In this document: positions 19,386 through 28,778 of the stretch, piece after piece
How the letters are laid out: every line of letters starts with the position of its first letter
Numbering within the stretch: position 1 is the first letter of the stretch
NCBI GenBank assembly: GCA_020073605.1
Contig: JAIQEW010000016.1
Span: 1-64,000 of the forward strand
Direction of reading: 5' to 3'
From: Terriglobia bacterium
GTDB lineage: Bacteria; Acidobacteriota; Terriglobia; Acidiferrales; UBA7541
Length of the DNA: 64,000 nt
Translations under genes and position numbers: made by a program
Notes under the pieces: generated by a model
The model's input: only the letters and a program-made list of their open reading frames with translations
The model's database searches: none
What the model was told of the DNA's origin: nothing

Positions 19386-21239
19386 ATGTCCACGACAGTA
19401 GTTCGTCCACCGCAGCGCAAGCGCGAAACCGTTGAGCGGGCAGTCATCCGATTCTGCGGCGATTCCGGCGACGGCATGCAGATCACCGGGAACCAGTTCA
19501 CCAATACGGTGGCTCTCTACGGCAACGACCTCGCCACGTTTCCCGATTACCCGGCTGAAATTCGGGCTCCCGCGGGCACGATTCCGGGCGTCAGCGGATT
19601 TCAAGTGCACTTCTCGTCGAGCGACGCCTATACGCCCGGCGACGCCATGGACGTGCTCATCGCCATGAATCCCGCGGCCCTGAAAGTGAACCTCGCCGAC
19701 CTGAAGCCCAACGGGATTCTGATCGTCAACGTGGATGATTTCGGTGAGACCGATTTGCGCAAGGCGCAGATGACGTCGAATCCTCTGGAAGACCATACGC
19801 TCGACGCCTATCGCCTGTTTTCGGTCGAGCTGACCAAGCTGACACGCGCCGCGCTGAAAGAAACCGGCCTCGACGCCAAGAGCATGGACCGCTGCAAGAA
19901 TTTCTTCGCGCTGGGCATGTGCTACTGGCTCTACAACCGCTCGATGGATTCCACGCTGCGCTGGATTGAGGACAAGTTCAAGAGCAAGCCGGTGCTCGTG
20001 CAGGCCAATTGCCTGGCGATGCAGGCGGGCTACAGCTACTGCGAGGCCACTGAAGCGTTTCAAATCAGCTACGAAATTCCGCCCGCGAAGCTCGCGCCCG
20101 GCGTCTATCGCAACGTCAGCGGCAATTCGGCGCTCGCCATGGGCTTCGTCGCCGCGTCGCAGAAGGCCGGCATTCCCCTGTTTCTCGGATCGTATCCGAT
20201 TACGCCCGCTTCCGACATTTTGCACGCGCTTTCCGCCTACAAGAATTTTGGCGTGATCACGTTTCAAGCCGAGGACGAAATCGCCGCGATCACGTCGGCG
20301 ATCGGCGCCGCCTACGCGGGCGCTCTCGGAATCACCACCACCTCCGGCCCGGGAATGGCGCTGAAGACGGAAGCCCTCGGCCTCGCCGTCGCGGTCGAGC
20401 TGCCTCTCGTCGTGTGCGATGTCCAGCGCGGCGGCCCTTCCACCGGCCTCCCGACGAAAACGGAACAGGCCGATCTCTTGCAGGCTCTCTTCGGCAGGAA
20501 TTCCGAGGCGCCGGTTCCCGTTCTCGCGCCGTGCACGCCGGGCGATTGCTTCTGGATCGCGCTCGAAGCGAGCCGCATCGCGATCAAATACATGGTGCCC
20601 GTCATCATTCTTTCCGATGGCTATCTTGCGAACGGCGCGGAGCCCTGGAAGATCCCGGAGGTGTCTGAGTTGCCGGAGATCCCCGTGCGTTTCGAAACGA
20701 ATCCTGTCGATTTCAAACCGTACCGGCGCAATCCGGAAACGCTTGCGCGCCCGTGGGCCATTCCCGGCACTCCGGGACTCGAGCACCGCATCGGCGGCAT
20801 CGAAAAGCAGGACGTCACCGGCAACATCAATTACGAGCCGCTGAACCACGAGCGGATGGTTCGCTTGCGCGCCGCGAAGGTCGAGGCGATCGTTCAGGAG
20901 GTCCCGGACGTTGTCCCCGCGGGCGATCCTTCGGGCGATTTGCTGATCGTCGCGTGGGGCTCGACGTACGGCCCGATCACCGCCGCGATGAAGACCGTGC
21001 GCACCAAGGGCCATCGCGTCGGCCACGTCCATCTGCGCCACTTGAATCCGCTGCCGAAAAATCTCGGCGAAGTGATCGGGCGCTACGACAAGGTTCTCGT
21101 CCCGGAAATGAATATGGGGCAGCTCGTGATGCTGCTGCGCGCGAAGTATCTCGTTGACGCGCAGGGCTACAACAAGATTCAGGGCAAGCCATTCAAGAAA
21201 TCGGAAATCGAGCAGAAGATCCACGAGATGCTCGATTAG
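19386..21239 (+). CDS. korA: 2-oxoacid:ferredoxin oxidoreductase, fused gamma-alpha subunit
   Basis: 617 aa from the ATG at 19386 (CAGGAG upstream); the frame is open to 19128 but that part is non-coding in character. Residues about 18-200 are the gamma domain (IRFCGDSGDGMQITGNQF), and about 215-480 the alpha domain that binds the pyrimidine of thiamine diphosphate (FLGSYPITPASDILHALSAY, AITTTSGPGMALKTEALGLA-like block, RGGPSTGLPTKTEQ). This layout is typical of 2-oxoglutarate ferredoxin oxidoreductases (KorA); pyruvate-type specificity cannot be excluded. It is followed by korB after 59 nt. No delta ferredoxin subunit is nearby. Confidence 0.93.
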   Translation: MSTTVVRPPQRKRETVERAVIRFCGDSGDGMQITGNQFTNTVALYGNDLATFPDYPAEIRAPAGTIPGVSGFQVHFSSSDAYTPGDAMDVLIAMNPAALKVNLADLKPNGILIVNVDDFGETDLRKAQMTSNPLEDHTLDAYRLFSVELTKLTRAALKETGLDAKSMDRCKNFFALGMCYWLYNRSMDSTLRWIEDKFKSKPVLVQANCLAMQAGYSYCEATEAFQISYEIPPAKLAPGVYRNVSGNSALAMGFVAASQKAGIPLFLGSYPITPASDILHALSAYKNFGVITFQAEDEIAAITSAIGAAYAGALGITTTSGPGMALKTEALGLAVAVELPLVVCDVQRGGPSTGLPTKTEQADLLQALFGRNSEAPVPVLAPCTPGDCFWIALEASRIAIKYMVPVIILSDGYLANGAEPWKIPEVSELPEIPVRFETNPVDFKPYRRNPETLARPWAIPGTPGLEHRIGGIEKQDVTGNINYEPLNHERMVRLRAAKVEAIVQEVPDVVPAGDPSGDLLIVAWGSTYGPITAAMKTVRTKGHRVGHVHLRHLNPLPKNLGEVIGRYDKVLVPEMNMGQLVMLLRAKYLVDAQGYNKIQGKPFKKSEIEQKIHEMLD

Positions 21240-21298
21240 TTTTAGTTGTTATTCCGAGGAATCTGCTTCTTCTCGGGCGCACTCTTAGGAGAATGTAA

Positions 21299-22330
21299 AT
21301 GAGCACCGCAACTCTGCCGACGCCGCTGACGAAAAAAGATTTTCAGACCGACCAGGAAATCCGCTGGTGCCCCGGCTGCGGCGACTACGCGATCCTTTCC
21401 GCCGTGCAGTCTGTATTTCCTGAACTTGGAATTCCAAAGGAAAAGTTCGTCGTCATCTCCGGGATCGGGTGCTCGAGCCGATTCCCGTACTACATGAACA
21501 CGTTCGGCTTCCACACCATTCACGGGCGCGCGCCGGCGATTGCAACGGGCCTGAAAATCGCGCGGCCGGACCTGGAAGTCTGGGTGGCGACCGGCGACGG
21601 CGATTCGCTTTCGATCGGCGGCAATCACACGATTCACATGCTGCGCCGCAATGTCGGCCTGAAAGTTCTCCTGTTCAATAACCGGATTTACGGCCTCACG
21701 AAGGGCCAGTTTTCGCCGACCTCCGAACTCGGCAAGAAGACGAAATCGACTCCGTACGGAAGCACGGACCGCCCGTTCAATCCGATCTCGCTCGCGATCG
21801 GCGCGGAGGCGACTTTCGTCGCGCGCTCCGTCGATGTATTTCAGCAGCACCTGAAAGATACGCTGCGCAGGACGGCCGCGCACAAGGGCTCGGCCTACGT
21901 GGAAATCCTGCAAAACTGCAATATTTTCAACGACCATGCGTGGGAATCGCTCACCGAGAAGGACGCGCGCAGCGAGAACGTCATTCAGCTCGAGCACGGC
22001 AAGCCGCTCATCTACGGCAAGAATCACGACAAGGGCATCCGGCTCAACGGCCTCGAACTCGAAGTCGTCCAGCTCGGCAACGGCGTCTCGGAAAAGGATC
22101 TGCTCGTCCACGACGAGCGCCATCCGCGCCCGGCCTACGCCTTCATGCTCGCGCACATGGAGCAGAAGCCCGGCTTCCCCACTCCCATCGGCGTGCTGCG
22201 CGCGTGGGACAACGTGCCGGCCTACGAGGATCTGATCTCGGCGCAGATTCACGAAGTGCAGGAAGCGCGCGGCAAGGGCGACCTCGCAAAGCTCCTGCAT
22301 GCCGGCGACATCTGGGAAGTCCGTCCCTGA
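21299..22330 (+). CDS. korB: 2-oxoacid:ferredoxin oxidoreductase, beta subunit
   Basis: 343 aa, preceded by TAGGAGAATGTAA. It has the iron-sulfur/TPP Cys motif WCPGCGDYAIL, the GIGCSSRFPYY block and the TPP-magnesium motif GDGDSLSIGGNH ... NNRIYGLTKGQ. The pair decarboxylates a 2-oxoacid with CoA and reduces ferredoxin (TCA cycle or its reductive direction). Operon with korA. Confidence 0.94.
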   Translation: MSTATLPTPLTKKDFQTDQEIRWCPGCGDYAILSAVQSVFPELGIPKEKFVVISGIGCSSRFPYYMNTFGFHTIHGRAPAIATGLKIARPDLEVWVATGDGDSLSIGGNHTIHMLRRNVGLKVLLFNNRIYGLTKGQFSPTSELGKKTKSTPYGSTDRPFNPISLAIGAEATFVARSVDVFQQHLKDTLRRTAAHKGSAYVEILQNCNIFNDHAWESLTEKDARSENVIQLEHGKPLIYGKNHDKGIRLNGLELEVVQLGNGVSEKDLLVHDERHPRPAYAFMLAHMEQKPGFPTPIGVLRAWDNVPAYEDLISAQIHEVQEARGKGDLAKLLHAGDIWEVRP

Positions 22331-22343
22331 AAATGCTTCGGTA

Positions 22344-22389
22344 CCGAAGGATCTAATCCTTCGGAGTAGCGCGAATTAGGGGCCCCTAA
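22344..22389. terminator. Hairpin and palindrome after korB
   Basis: CCGAAGGAT-CTA-ATCCTTCGG (22344-22364) is a perfect 9-bp stem about 15 nt after the korB stop, and TTAGGGGCCCCTAA (22376-22389) is a 14-nt palindrome. They sit between convergent genes and probably stop transcription from both sides; no T-run is visible. Confidence 0.6.
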
Positions 22390-22494
22390 AAGCCACTTTT
22401 TGGCGCGTTTCGGCGCTTTTCCCTGCTATATCGCAAGCCAGCGGTAAAACCCTCGGGTAGGCCCTTGAAAACGCGGTATCGAAGACGCGTTGAA

Positions 22495-22977
22495 TTATCG
22501 TTGCCGGCTGACCCTGAGTTCCATGAATTTCCGCGGAGGCTGAGACCCAAGTGTTATTTCGTGGAGTTCCGTCCAGTCTCCTTTTTCGTCAATCCGCAAT
22601 ACGGAAGCGGTTCTAATTTCCCCCAAAGCAAAGCCCCACGCGATCCTCTTGTCGTTGTCGGCTAGTTTCAACTCGGTCTCCAGCCAGCGGCCGTCGTTGA
22701 AGGCGCGCATGTGGTAGGCTCCAGCCTCGTCATCGTAAGAAACGATTCCCAGCGCTTGCAGTATCAGCTTCCCATCCGCCTTGTTGCGCCCAATCCCTTC
22801 GATCGTCAGAAGCAGCCCATCCAGCTTGTACGCGGCTTCCTCCGTCTGGACCAATTCCATCTCTCCTGACGGGCGCAGCACGCGAGCCTCTCCCGACCAT
22901 TTTCCAACCAGGAAGGCGAGCTTCTTCATTGCTGCGCGCTGCGATTCGGTGTCCGGCACTCGCGGTTGCTGAGCCAT
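22495..22977 (-). CDS. Hypothetical protein, DUF1579/lipocalin-like beta-barrel
   Basis: 160 aa, starting MAQQPRVPDTESQRAAMKKL. It has a GKWSGEA-type opening (FLVGKWSGEARVLRPSGE) followed by alternating beta strands (YDDEAGAYHMRAFNDGRWLE), a pattern shared by DUF1579-like and other small ligand-binding barrels. No signal peptide, so cytoplasmic. The frame is open farther upstream over the M23 gene, but only this part is protein-like. Function unknown. Confidence 0.7.
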   Translation of the reverse strand: MAQQPRVPDTESQRAAMKKLAFLVGKWSGEARVLRPSGEMELVQTEEAAYKLDGLLLTIEGIGRNKADGKLILQALGIVSYDDEAGAYHMRAFNDGRWLETELKLADNDKRIAWGFALGEIRTASVLRIDEKGDWTELHEITLGSQPPRKFMELRVSRQR

Positions 22978-23039
22978 GCGTGGGACCAACTTATCACATG
23001 AAGCGAAGATACCGCGCTGAAGACCTGGCGTTAAACCGT

Positions 23040-24341
23040 TCAAGGACGACCTTGGGCTGATGCGGGAGCCTGAGGCGGATGATTTTGGGCGAGCGCGGGG
23101 CGGTTCGGCGTCAGCTGCGGCATCTGGGCGAGCGCGCGGTCGCGCGCGGCAGCGAATTCGCCCCAGTCGCGTCGCGCGACCGGGTCCGAAGGCGGCAGCG
23201 GCAGCCGCTCGAAGTTCAAGAATTGCCCGCGCAGCTCGATGCGGAAATCGAGATGCGGGCCGGTGGCGAGTCCGGTCATCCCGACGAGCCCGATGCGCTG
23301 GCCCTGCTCGACGCGCTGCCCCGGGCGCACCGCGATCCGCGAGAGGTGCATGTAGTAGGTGGTGTAGCCGTTCGAGTGCTGCACCTTGACGAGATTGCCG
23401 TCGCCGCCTTTTCTTCCCGCGAAAATCACGCGGCCGTCGCCGATCGTCTGCACCGGAGTGCCGGTGGGCGCGCCGTAGTCGATTCCGAGGTGCGCGCGAT
23501 ACTGCTTCAGGATCGGATGGAAGCGGTGGAGGCTGAAATGCGACGTGATCGGCGCGGCGAATTTCAGCGGCGAATGCAGGAACGCCTTCTTCATCGACTT
23601 CCCTTCCGGCGTGTAGTACGCGGGCGCGCCCGTGGGTCCGCGGAACAGGATGGCGCGATAGGCGTGGCCGGCGTTGTCGTATTCGGCGGCGAGGATGCGG
23701 CCGTAGTCCACGAGCGTGCCGTTCGCGAGCGTCTTTTTCTCGACCACCACGCGGAACGTGTCGCCCGGGCGCGGGTCGGTGTAGAAATCGAGATCCCATC
23801 CGAAGATGGCGGCGAGGCGCATCGCGAGTTCCGGTTTTTCGCCGGCGTCCACGATTCCCTGGAATAGCGAGTCGTCGATTTCACCGCCGACGCCCACCGT
23901 TTCGGTGTGCGAAGGTATCGTCTCGATTTCCGAATGGAAGTCGTCGCCCTGTGGCGCGATGGAGAGAACGCGGTCCGCGTCGATGCTGTAGCGGACCTCG
24001 CGCAGATCGCCGAGCACGGAGCGTCCGACGTCGAGTTCGTTTCCGGCGCGCAGATGGCGCAGGTCGAAGACGGGCTGCGCGGCGGCCGCGAGGCGCGCGG
24101 TGGTCGGCGAATCGATTCCGAGCCCATGCAGAAACACGGAGAATGGCCGGCCCGACGGCACGATGCGTTTGGTGAAGAGGACAACCTGCTGCTGGATGCG
24201 CAGCGCTTCGTCGCGCGCGAGCGAGGCTTCGGTCGAGCCCCGCCTTTCGGCGGAGTAACGCACGTAGTACGACGCGCCGATGCACGCCGCCGCAACCAAC
24301 GCAAAACTCGTCCAGAAAATCAGTCTCTTCAGATTCGCCAT
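23040..24341 (-). CDS. M23 family metallopeptidase (MepM-like endopeptidase)
   Basis: 433 aa from the ATG at 24341 (MANLKRLIFWTSFALVAAAC), with an N-terminal membrane anchor. About 250 residues of N-terminal beta/alpha region precede the LytM/M23 domain (about 275-395), with Zn ligands in HLGIDYGAPTGTP and the YYMHLSRIA and TGPHLDFRIEL motifs. It likely cleaves peptidoglycan cross-bridges at the outer face of the inner membrane. The last 40 residues are Pro/Ala/Gln rich. The small hypothetical at 22495 is downstream in the same direction. Confidence 0.92.
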   Translation of the reverse strand: MANLKRLIFWTSFALVAAACIGASYYVRYSAERRGSTEASLARDEALRIQQQVVLFTKRIVPSGRPFSVFLHGLGIDSPTTARLAAAAQPVFDLRHLRAGNELDVGRSVLGDLREVRYSIDADRVLSIAPQGDDFHSEIETIPSHTETVGVGGEIDDSLFQGIVDAGEKPELAMRLAAIFGWDLDFYTDPRPGDTFRVVVEKKTLANGTLVDYGRILAAEYDNAGHAYRAILFRGPTGAPAYYTPEGKSMKKAFLHSPLKFAAPITSHFSLHRFHPILKQYRAHLGIDYGAPTGTPVQTIGDGRVIFAGRKGGDGNLVKVQHSNGYTTYYMHLSRIAVRPGQRVEQGQRIGLVGMTGLATGPHLDFRIELRGQFLNFERLPLPPSDPVARRDWGEFAAARDRALAQMPQLTPNRPALAQNHPPQAPASAQGRP

Positions 24342-24524
24342 GCGCTCGCCCCGCCTCCGTTCAAAGGAGTCGGCAGCATAGCCCATGACTCGCGCGATAG
24401 AAAAGCGAAAATCCGCCCGCGTGCGCCAAGGCCGTTAACAGGGGAAGCGTGAAGAGCTTGCCCCGGGTCCACCGCTGCGGGCCGAGGGGTGGTCAGTCCT
24501 CAAGAGTGGAAAAGAGTTAAGCGC

Positions 24525-24551
24525 CCCACCCTTTGCTGCGCAAAGGATGGG
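24525..24551. terminator. Hairpin of the CCCACCCTT family
   Basis: CCCACCCTTTGC-TGC-GCAAAGGATGGG with one C-A mismatch, 60 nt past the stop of the minus-strand protease. Related to 17663, 25544 and 34330. Confidence 0.6.
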
Positions 24552-24611
24552 CCATCCGCCGATTCCAGTTCTGGCGGAGTGCTTGTATCGCTGTGAGTCA
24601 TTCCACGTCCG

Positions 24612-25502
24612 TTACGGCCGAGGAAAAAAGGCGGAGACGAAATTTGAAGAAGTCAAAGCGGCGACCTCGCTGCCATACCAAATAGCGTTGAGCCCTGATG
24701 TGTTTCCGGGGAGATTGATTTCTCCGGAATTAACTCCGAGAAAAAAGAAATGGTAGTCGCCATACACGGCAGCGCCGGACGTCCTCATTACGTTGCTCGG
24801 CGCAGTCAGCACAGGGCTTCCGCTCGTTCCAGGATGAAGGCGTGCGTCAACCAGAAAATAGGGCCTCCCCTGAAATGGCGTCGGATAATAGCTCGCAACC
24901 GCTCCTGTCCTCACGACCGGATAGTTGTGTAAAGCGTCGGAAAATCCGAAAGGATAGCCAACAATCATCAGTTCATCGCCCGGGCTGATGACGAGATCAT
25001 TGGGAGGTAGAAATTTTGGCGATAATGAGATAAGGACAAAGCGCAGCATATCTGGCTTGGATAGTTCAATCGCAACCAGATCGACGCCGGGCTTCTCTCT
25101 CCAAACCGACTTATTGTCGCGGTATAGGGCAATCTCGTAATCTTCGTTTTGAGTGTGATCCTGTGAGTTGATGTGAAGTCTAACGCGAAGCTTGTCGGGG
25201 AAAAAGTGCTCCCCTTCGACCCGCACTACGTGCCGGTTTGTCACTAGGAACAGCTTCCCGTCGTTTTCAAAAAAGAAACCGGTCGCTGTTCCTAATCTGG
25301 ATGGTCCACACCATATTTCAATTGGAGTAACCATCAGAAATACTTGATCGACAAATTGCTGGAGGGTCTGAGGAGGTTGGTTTTGCGGCGCTACTTTGGC
25401 AGCGAACGCCGCTGGAGGTGGAAAATGATGCTCCTTCGCCTTAGCAACAGATGCGAGCGTGAAGAGGAAGATCGTGGCCGCGAAAATGGATGTCTTTTTC
25501 AT
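24612..25502 (-). CDS. Exported trypsin-like serine protease
   Basis: 296 aa with a signal peptide (MKKTSIFAATIFLFTLASVA). The catalytic triad is His91 (LFLVTNRHVV), Asp141 (GVDLVAIEL) and Ser228 (LHPGTSGSP). There is no PDZ domain, unlike DegP/HtrA. The gene is clearly more AT-rich than its neighbours and stands alone, which fits recent acquisition. Substrate unknown; a periplasmic or secreted peptidase. Confidence 0.85.
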   Translation of the reverse strand: MKKTSIFAATIFLFTLASVAKAKEHHFPPPAAFAAKVAPQNQPPQTLQQFVDQVFLMVTPIEIWCGPSRLGTATGFFFENDGKLFLVTNRHVVRVEGEHFFPDKLRVRLHINSQDHTQNEDYEIALYRDNKSVWREKPGVDLVAIELSKPDMLRFVLISLSPKFLPPNDLVISPGDELMIVGYPFGFSDALHNYPVVRTGAVASYYPTPFQGRPYFLVDARLHPGTSGSPVLTAPSNVMRTSGAAVYGDYHFFFLGVNSGEINLPGNTSGLNAIWYGSEVAALTSSNFVSAFFPRP

Positions 25503-25543
25503 GCGCGCCGACTCCCAGCACTATAACAGAACTACCGGGTGCC

Positions 25544-25568
25544 CCATCCTTCGCGACGCGAAGGATGG
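25544..25568. terminator. Hairpin of the CCCACCCTT family
   Basis: CCATCCTTCGC-GAC-GCGAAGGATGG, a perfect 11-bp stem between two minus-strand genes. The following 25625-25690 has further repeat-like sequence (GGGGCGCAGCCCTTCGGCTG). Confidence 0.6.
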
Positions 25569-25736
25569 AGATTCTTCTCCTCCGTTCGGTTCCTCGGCCC
25601 CCTGCGGAGATAACGTCGCCCACCTGAACGTGGCCGCCCCGATGCAAGATCGGGGCGCAGCCCTTCGGCTGCGCTCAGGACAAGAAAGCGCACTACTAGC
25701 ACAGTGCCTACGGACTTCAGGATTCCTGTTCCACGT

Positions 25737-25997
25737 TTACTTGCTAGCTACGTCAAACGGATCGCCTGCCTGCAATTCCCACACGAGATACCGATAACAC
25801 GCTTCTTTATCAAAGAGTTGCGAGCGAGGCGACACTGGGACTGCCAGTAGGAAATTCGTACTAGGTACCCGTACGAGTCGGACTATTACGGCTTGCGGTC
25901 CATTTTGGGACACTTGCGTCACGAATATGTGGGCTCCGCAGGAGATTTCTGTAGTCCAACATGCCAAGAGTTCCGCCAGCACCACTTTGCGGATCAT
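25737..25997 (-). CDS. Small hypothetical protein, doubtful
   Basis: 86 aa from an ATG at 25997 without a good ribosome site. The sequence reads like protein (e.g. AHIFVTQVSQNGPQAVIVRL and CYRYLVWELQAGDPFDVASK), but I recognise no family. The opening frame extends upstream into the pilin gene. It is AT-richer than the region. It may be a real orphan gene or chance. Confidence 0.35.
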   Translation of the reverse strand: MIRKVVLAELLACWTTEISCGAHIFVTQVSQNGPQAVIVRLVRVPSTNFLLAVPVSPRSQLFDKEACYRYLVWELQAGDPFDVASK

Positions 25998-26130
25998 GAA
26001 GTTGGCATGGTCTATCGGCGAGCCGTCGCGCGCCGATGCGCCGCGTGACGCCTCCACACGTTGTATAGGCGCCCCTCCGTTGAGTCGAAAAGTGACCGCT
26101 AATTTCGACCCACTCGTTTCGCCGCTGAGG

Positions 26131-26592
26131 ATGCAGGTACACGGGCGCCGCGAACGCGGCTTCACGCTCGTGGAGCTGCTGATAGCCATGTCGATTATCG
26201 TGACGCTTGCCACGATGGCCATACCCTCCATGTTGGCAGCTATCAACTTCGCAAAGGTCGGGAAGGCGACGGGCGATATACGCACGCTCGAAACCGAGAT
26301 CTTCGAATACCAGATATCGTTCGGACAACTGCCGGATGATCTTTCCCAGATCGGCCGGCCGAATATGCTCGATCCCTGGGGCACTCCCTATCAATACTTG
26401 AATCACGCCACCATGAGGGGGAACGGGGCGGCACGGAAGGACCGCTTCCTCGTGCCTCTCAATTCCGATTACGACTTGTACAGCGACGGCCAAGACGGAC
26501 AAAGCTCAGCGCCGATCACTGCCAGCAAGAGCCAGGATGACATCATCCGCGCGAGCGACGGCGCGTATGTGGGACTGGCGTCGCAGTTCTAA
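26131..26592 (+). CDS. Type II secretion / type IV pilus-like pseudopilin
   Basis: 153 aa from the ATG at 26131. The prepilin leader MQVHGRRERG is followed by FTLVELLIAMSIIVTLATMA, the class-III signal with cleavage after Gly10 and Glu at position 5 of the mature protein. The globular part contains WGTPYQYLNHA and GQDGQSS, as in GspG-like major pseudopilins with a calcium-binding loop. Its stop overlaps the start of the HD-GYP gene (TAATG), so the two are translationally coupled. No secretion machinery is adjacent. Confidence 0.85.
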   Translation: MQVHGRRERGFTLVELLIAMSIIVTLATMAIPSMLAAINFAKVGKATGDIRTLETEIFEYQISFGQLPDDLSQIGRPNMLDPWGTPYQYLNHATMRGNGAARKDRFLVPLNSDYDLYSDGQDGQSSAPITASKSQDDIIRASDGAYVGLASQF

Positions 26593-28736
26593 TGCCGACA
26601 ACCATGAAAATTGACACGACATTTCTCCGCAGCAAGTTGGGCCGAAGAATCTTCGCACTCTTCGTTTTGTGCGCTTTGGTGCCCGTCACGCTACTCGCGG
26701 CGATCTCGTTCTGGAACGTCAACAAGCAGCTCCGGGAGCAAAATCGCGAGCAACTCCGCGAAGCCAGCCACGAGAACGGGATGGCCATCTACGAGCGGCT
26801 GACCTTCCTGGAATCGGATATGAAGCTGATGGCCTCCCATCCGGATATGGGATCGGAGGCCATCGCTCTGCCGAGCAAATATGAAACAAATCGCGACCGC
26901 CGATTCTTGGGGCTGGAGCTCACGTCGGAGGATGGTCGTCACCAGCTTCTCTTCGGCAAGATTTCATCGCAATTTGCTTTGGCGCCCGGCGAGCTCGATT
27001 ATCTGCGCTCGGGCAAGAGTGTGCTTTCCACACGGACCTGCGCCGGCACGGGCGTTTGTGTATTTCTGATCCGACAGGCGGATCCCTCGCAGCCTCACCG
27101 GGGAGTCCTGGTGGCGGAAATTCTGCCTTCCTATTTGCTGGGAGCCGAAAACATTCTGGAGAACAGGGACGTCTGTATCGCGGATGAGCAGGGGCGCACG
27201 ATTTCGTGCTCGGGCGAAACCCCTTCGTCATTCCCTTCCATGATTTCCAGTTCCGTCGCCGGTCAATTTCAATGGACGCAAAACGGAAAAGACTACCAGG
27301 CCGATTTCTGGAACCTCTTTTTGAAGCCTAGTTTCTACACCAATCATTGGACCATCATCGCGAGCGAAGCAAAAGACGACGTGCTTGCACCGGTCGCCCA
27401 TTTCAAGCGAATCTTCCTGCTCGTGGTGTTGCTGGCCCTGTGGGTAGTGCTTCTTCTCAGTCTCATTCAGATCCGCCGCAACCTCGTACCTCTCAGCGAG
27501 CTTCATGAAGGGACGCGGCACATTGCCAGAGGCGATTTTCAGCGCCGCGTGACCGTCAAGAGCGGCGATGAATTCGAGGACTTGGCCAAGTCTTTCAATT
27601 CCATGGCGGGCCGCATCGAGAAACAGTTCAATACGCTCCAGACGAAAAACGCCATCGATCGGGCCATACTTTCCTCGTGGGACGCGGAGCGAATCGTCAC
27701 CGCGCTGCTCGCTCAACTGCGCTCCATTCTGCCCTACAAGTTTGCCTGCGTGAGTCTCGCGGAACACAATTCCCCCACCCGCACCGTGAGCTATCTCAGC
27801 TCAGCCGACTCCGGCGACAAACCGGCTGCAGAGGTGATCGACCTTCCTGACGAGGATATCCACGAGCTGCTTGCGCATCCTGAAATCAACGTCATCGCTG
27901 TGAGCGATCATTGCCCGCAATTCCTGTCGCCCCTCGTTTCGCGCGGGATGCGATTCTTTCTCGTTGCGCCTGTTATCGTCCGCGGCAAACTTTCCGCCAT
28001 TGTTTCCCTTGGCGATGACAAGGGCCCGATCTGGACGGAAGAAGACACGCGCCAGGCGCGGCAGGTAGCGGATCAGGTCGGCGTGGCTTTGTCCAACGCG
28101 CACCTGGTGGCAGATTTGCAGGATCTCAACCTGGGCACTCTCACGGCCCTGGCCCGCGCCATCGACGCCAAGTCTGGTTGGACTGCGGGCCACTCCGAGC
28201 GCGTTACTAACATGGCGCTGGCGATCGCTCGCGAGATGCAATTGCCGCAGAGGGACCTGGACATCCTGCATCGCGGCGGCCTGCTTCACGATATCGGGAA
28301 GATCGGAGTTTCTGCCGACCTCCTGGACAAACCAGGCAGGCTGACGGATGAGGAGACGGCGAAGGTTCGAGAGCACGTCGAAATTGGCAAGCGCATCCTC
28401 GAACCGATCGCCAGCTTCGTCGAGTGCATGCCGATCGTTCTACAGCACCATGAATGGTTCGATGGCTCCGGCTACCCGCACGGGCTTGCTGGTGAAGAAA
28501 TCAGCCTCCACGCCCGCATCTTCGCCGTCGCGGATTGCTACGACGCGATGATTTCCGATCGACCCTACCGTCGAGGCTTACCGCTCGACCGAGTACTTGA
28601 TGCTTTGCGAAAAGGCGCCGGGACGCAATTCGACCCAACGACAGTGGAAGCCTTCTTTCGCGCGATCGCCCACGACCACGATGCGGGAGAAAGCGGCAGT
28701 GTCGCTGCATCGCTTTCGCCTGTTGTGGCAAGTTGA
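26592..28736 (+). CDS. HD-GYP cyclic-di-GMP phosphodiesterase with sensor, HAMP and GAF-like regions
   Basis: 714 aa. TM1 (about 19-41), a periplasmic Cache-like sensor region, TM2 (about 270-290), HAMP (about 290-345, RRNLVPLSELHEGTRHIARG), a GAF-like domain (about 360-510) and a C-terminal HD-GYP domain (about 520-690) with HDIGKIG, HHEWFDGSGYP and AVADCYDAMISDRPYR motifs. All catalytic residues of HD-GYP appear present, so it should degrade cyclic-di-GMP in response to an extracellular signal. It starts inside the pseudopilin stop (TAATG). Confidence 0.92.
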   Translation: MPTTMKIDTTFLRSKLGRRIFALFVLCALVPVTLLAAISFWNVNKQLREQNREQLREASHENGMAIYERLTFLESDMKLMASHPDMGSEAIALPSKYETNRDRRFLGLELTSEDGRHQLLFGKISSQFALAPGELDYLRSGKSVLSTRTCAGTGVCVFLIRQADPSQPHRGVLVAEILPSYLLGAENILENRDVCIADEQGRTISCSGETPSSFPSMISSSVAGQFQWTQNGKDYQADFWNLFLKPSFYTNHWTIIASEAKDDVLAPVAHFKRIFLLVVLLALWVVLLLSLIQIRRNLVPLSELHEGTRHIARGDFQRRVTVKSGDEFEDLAKSFNSMAGRIEKQFNTLQTKNAIDRAILSSWDAERIVTALLAQLRSILPYKFACVSLAEHNSPTRTVSYLSSADSGDKPAAEVIDLPDEDIHELLAHPEINVIAVSDHCPQFLSPLVSRGMRFFLVAPVIVRGKLSAIVSLGDDKGPIWTEEDTRQARQVADQVGVALSNAHLVADLQDLNLGTLTALARAIDAKSGWTAGHSERVTNMALAIAREMQLPQRDLDILHRGGLLHDIGKIGVSADLLDKPGRLTDEETAKVREHVEIGKRILEPIASFVECMPIVLQHHEWFDGSGYPHGLAGEEISLHARIFAVADCYDAMISDRPYRRGLPLDRVLDALRKGAGTQFDPTTVEAFFRAIAHDHDAGESGSVAASLSPVVAS

Positions 28737-28778
28737 TTTTTGATTTTCGGGTACGACGGCATTGGATTGGGAGAGCCG

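Noticed and set aside
19368..21224. 618-codon open frame antisense to korA
   Set aside because: Long frames opposite GC-rich genes are common here. Its sequence is Arg/Gly/Ala/Leu-rich without motifs, whereas korA on the plus strand has full family signatures.
23040..24386. Use of the ATG at 24386 for the M23 peptidase
   Set aside because: The residues before 24341 are basic and unlike a signal sequence; the ATG at 24341 gives a typical membrane anchor.
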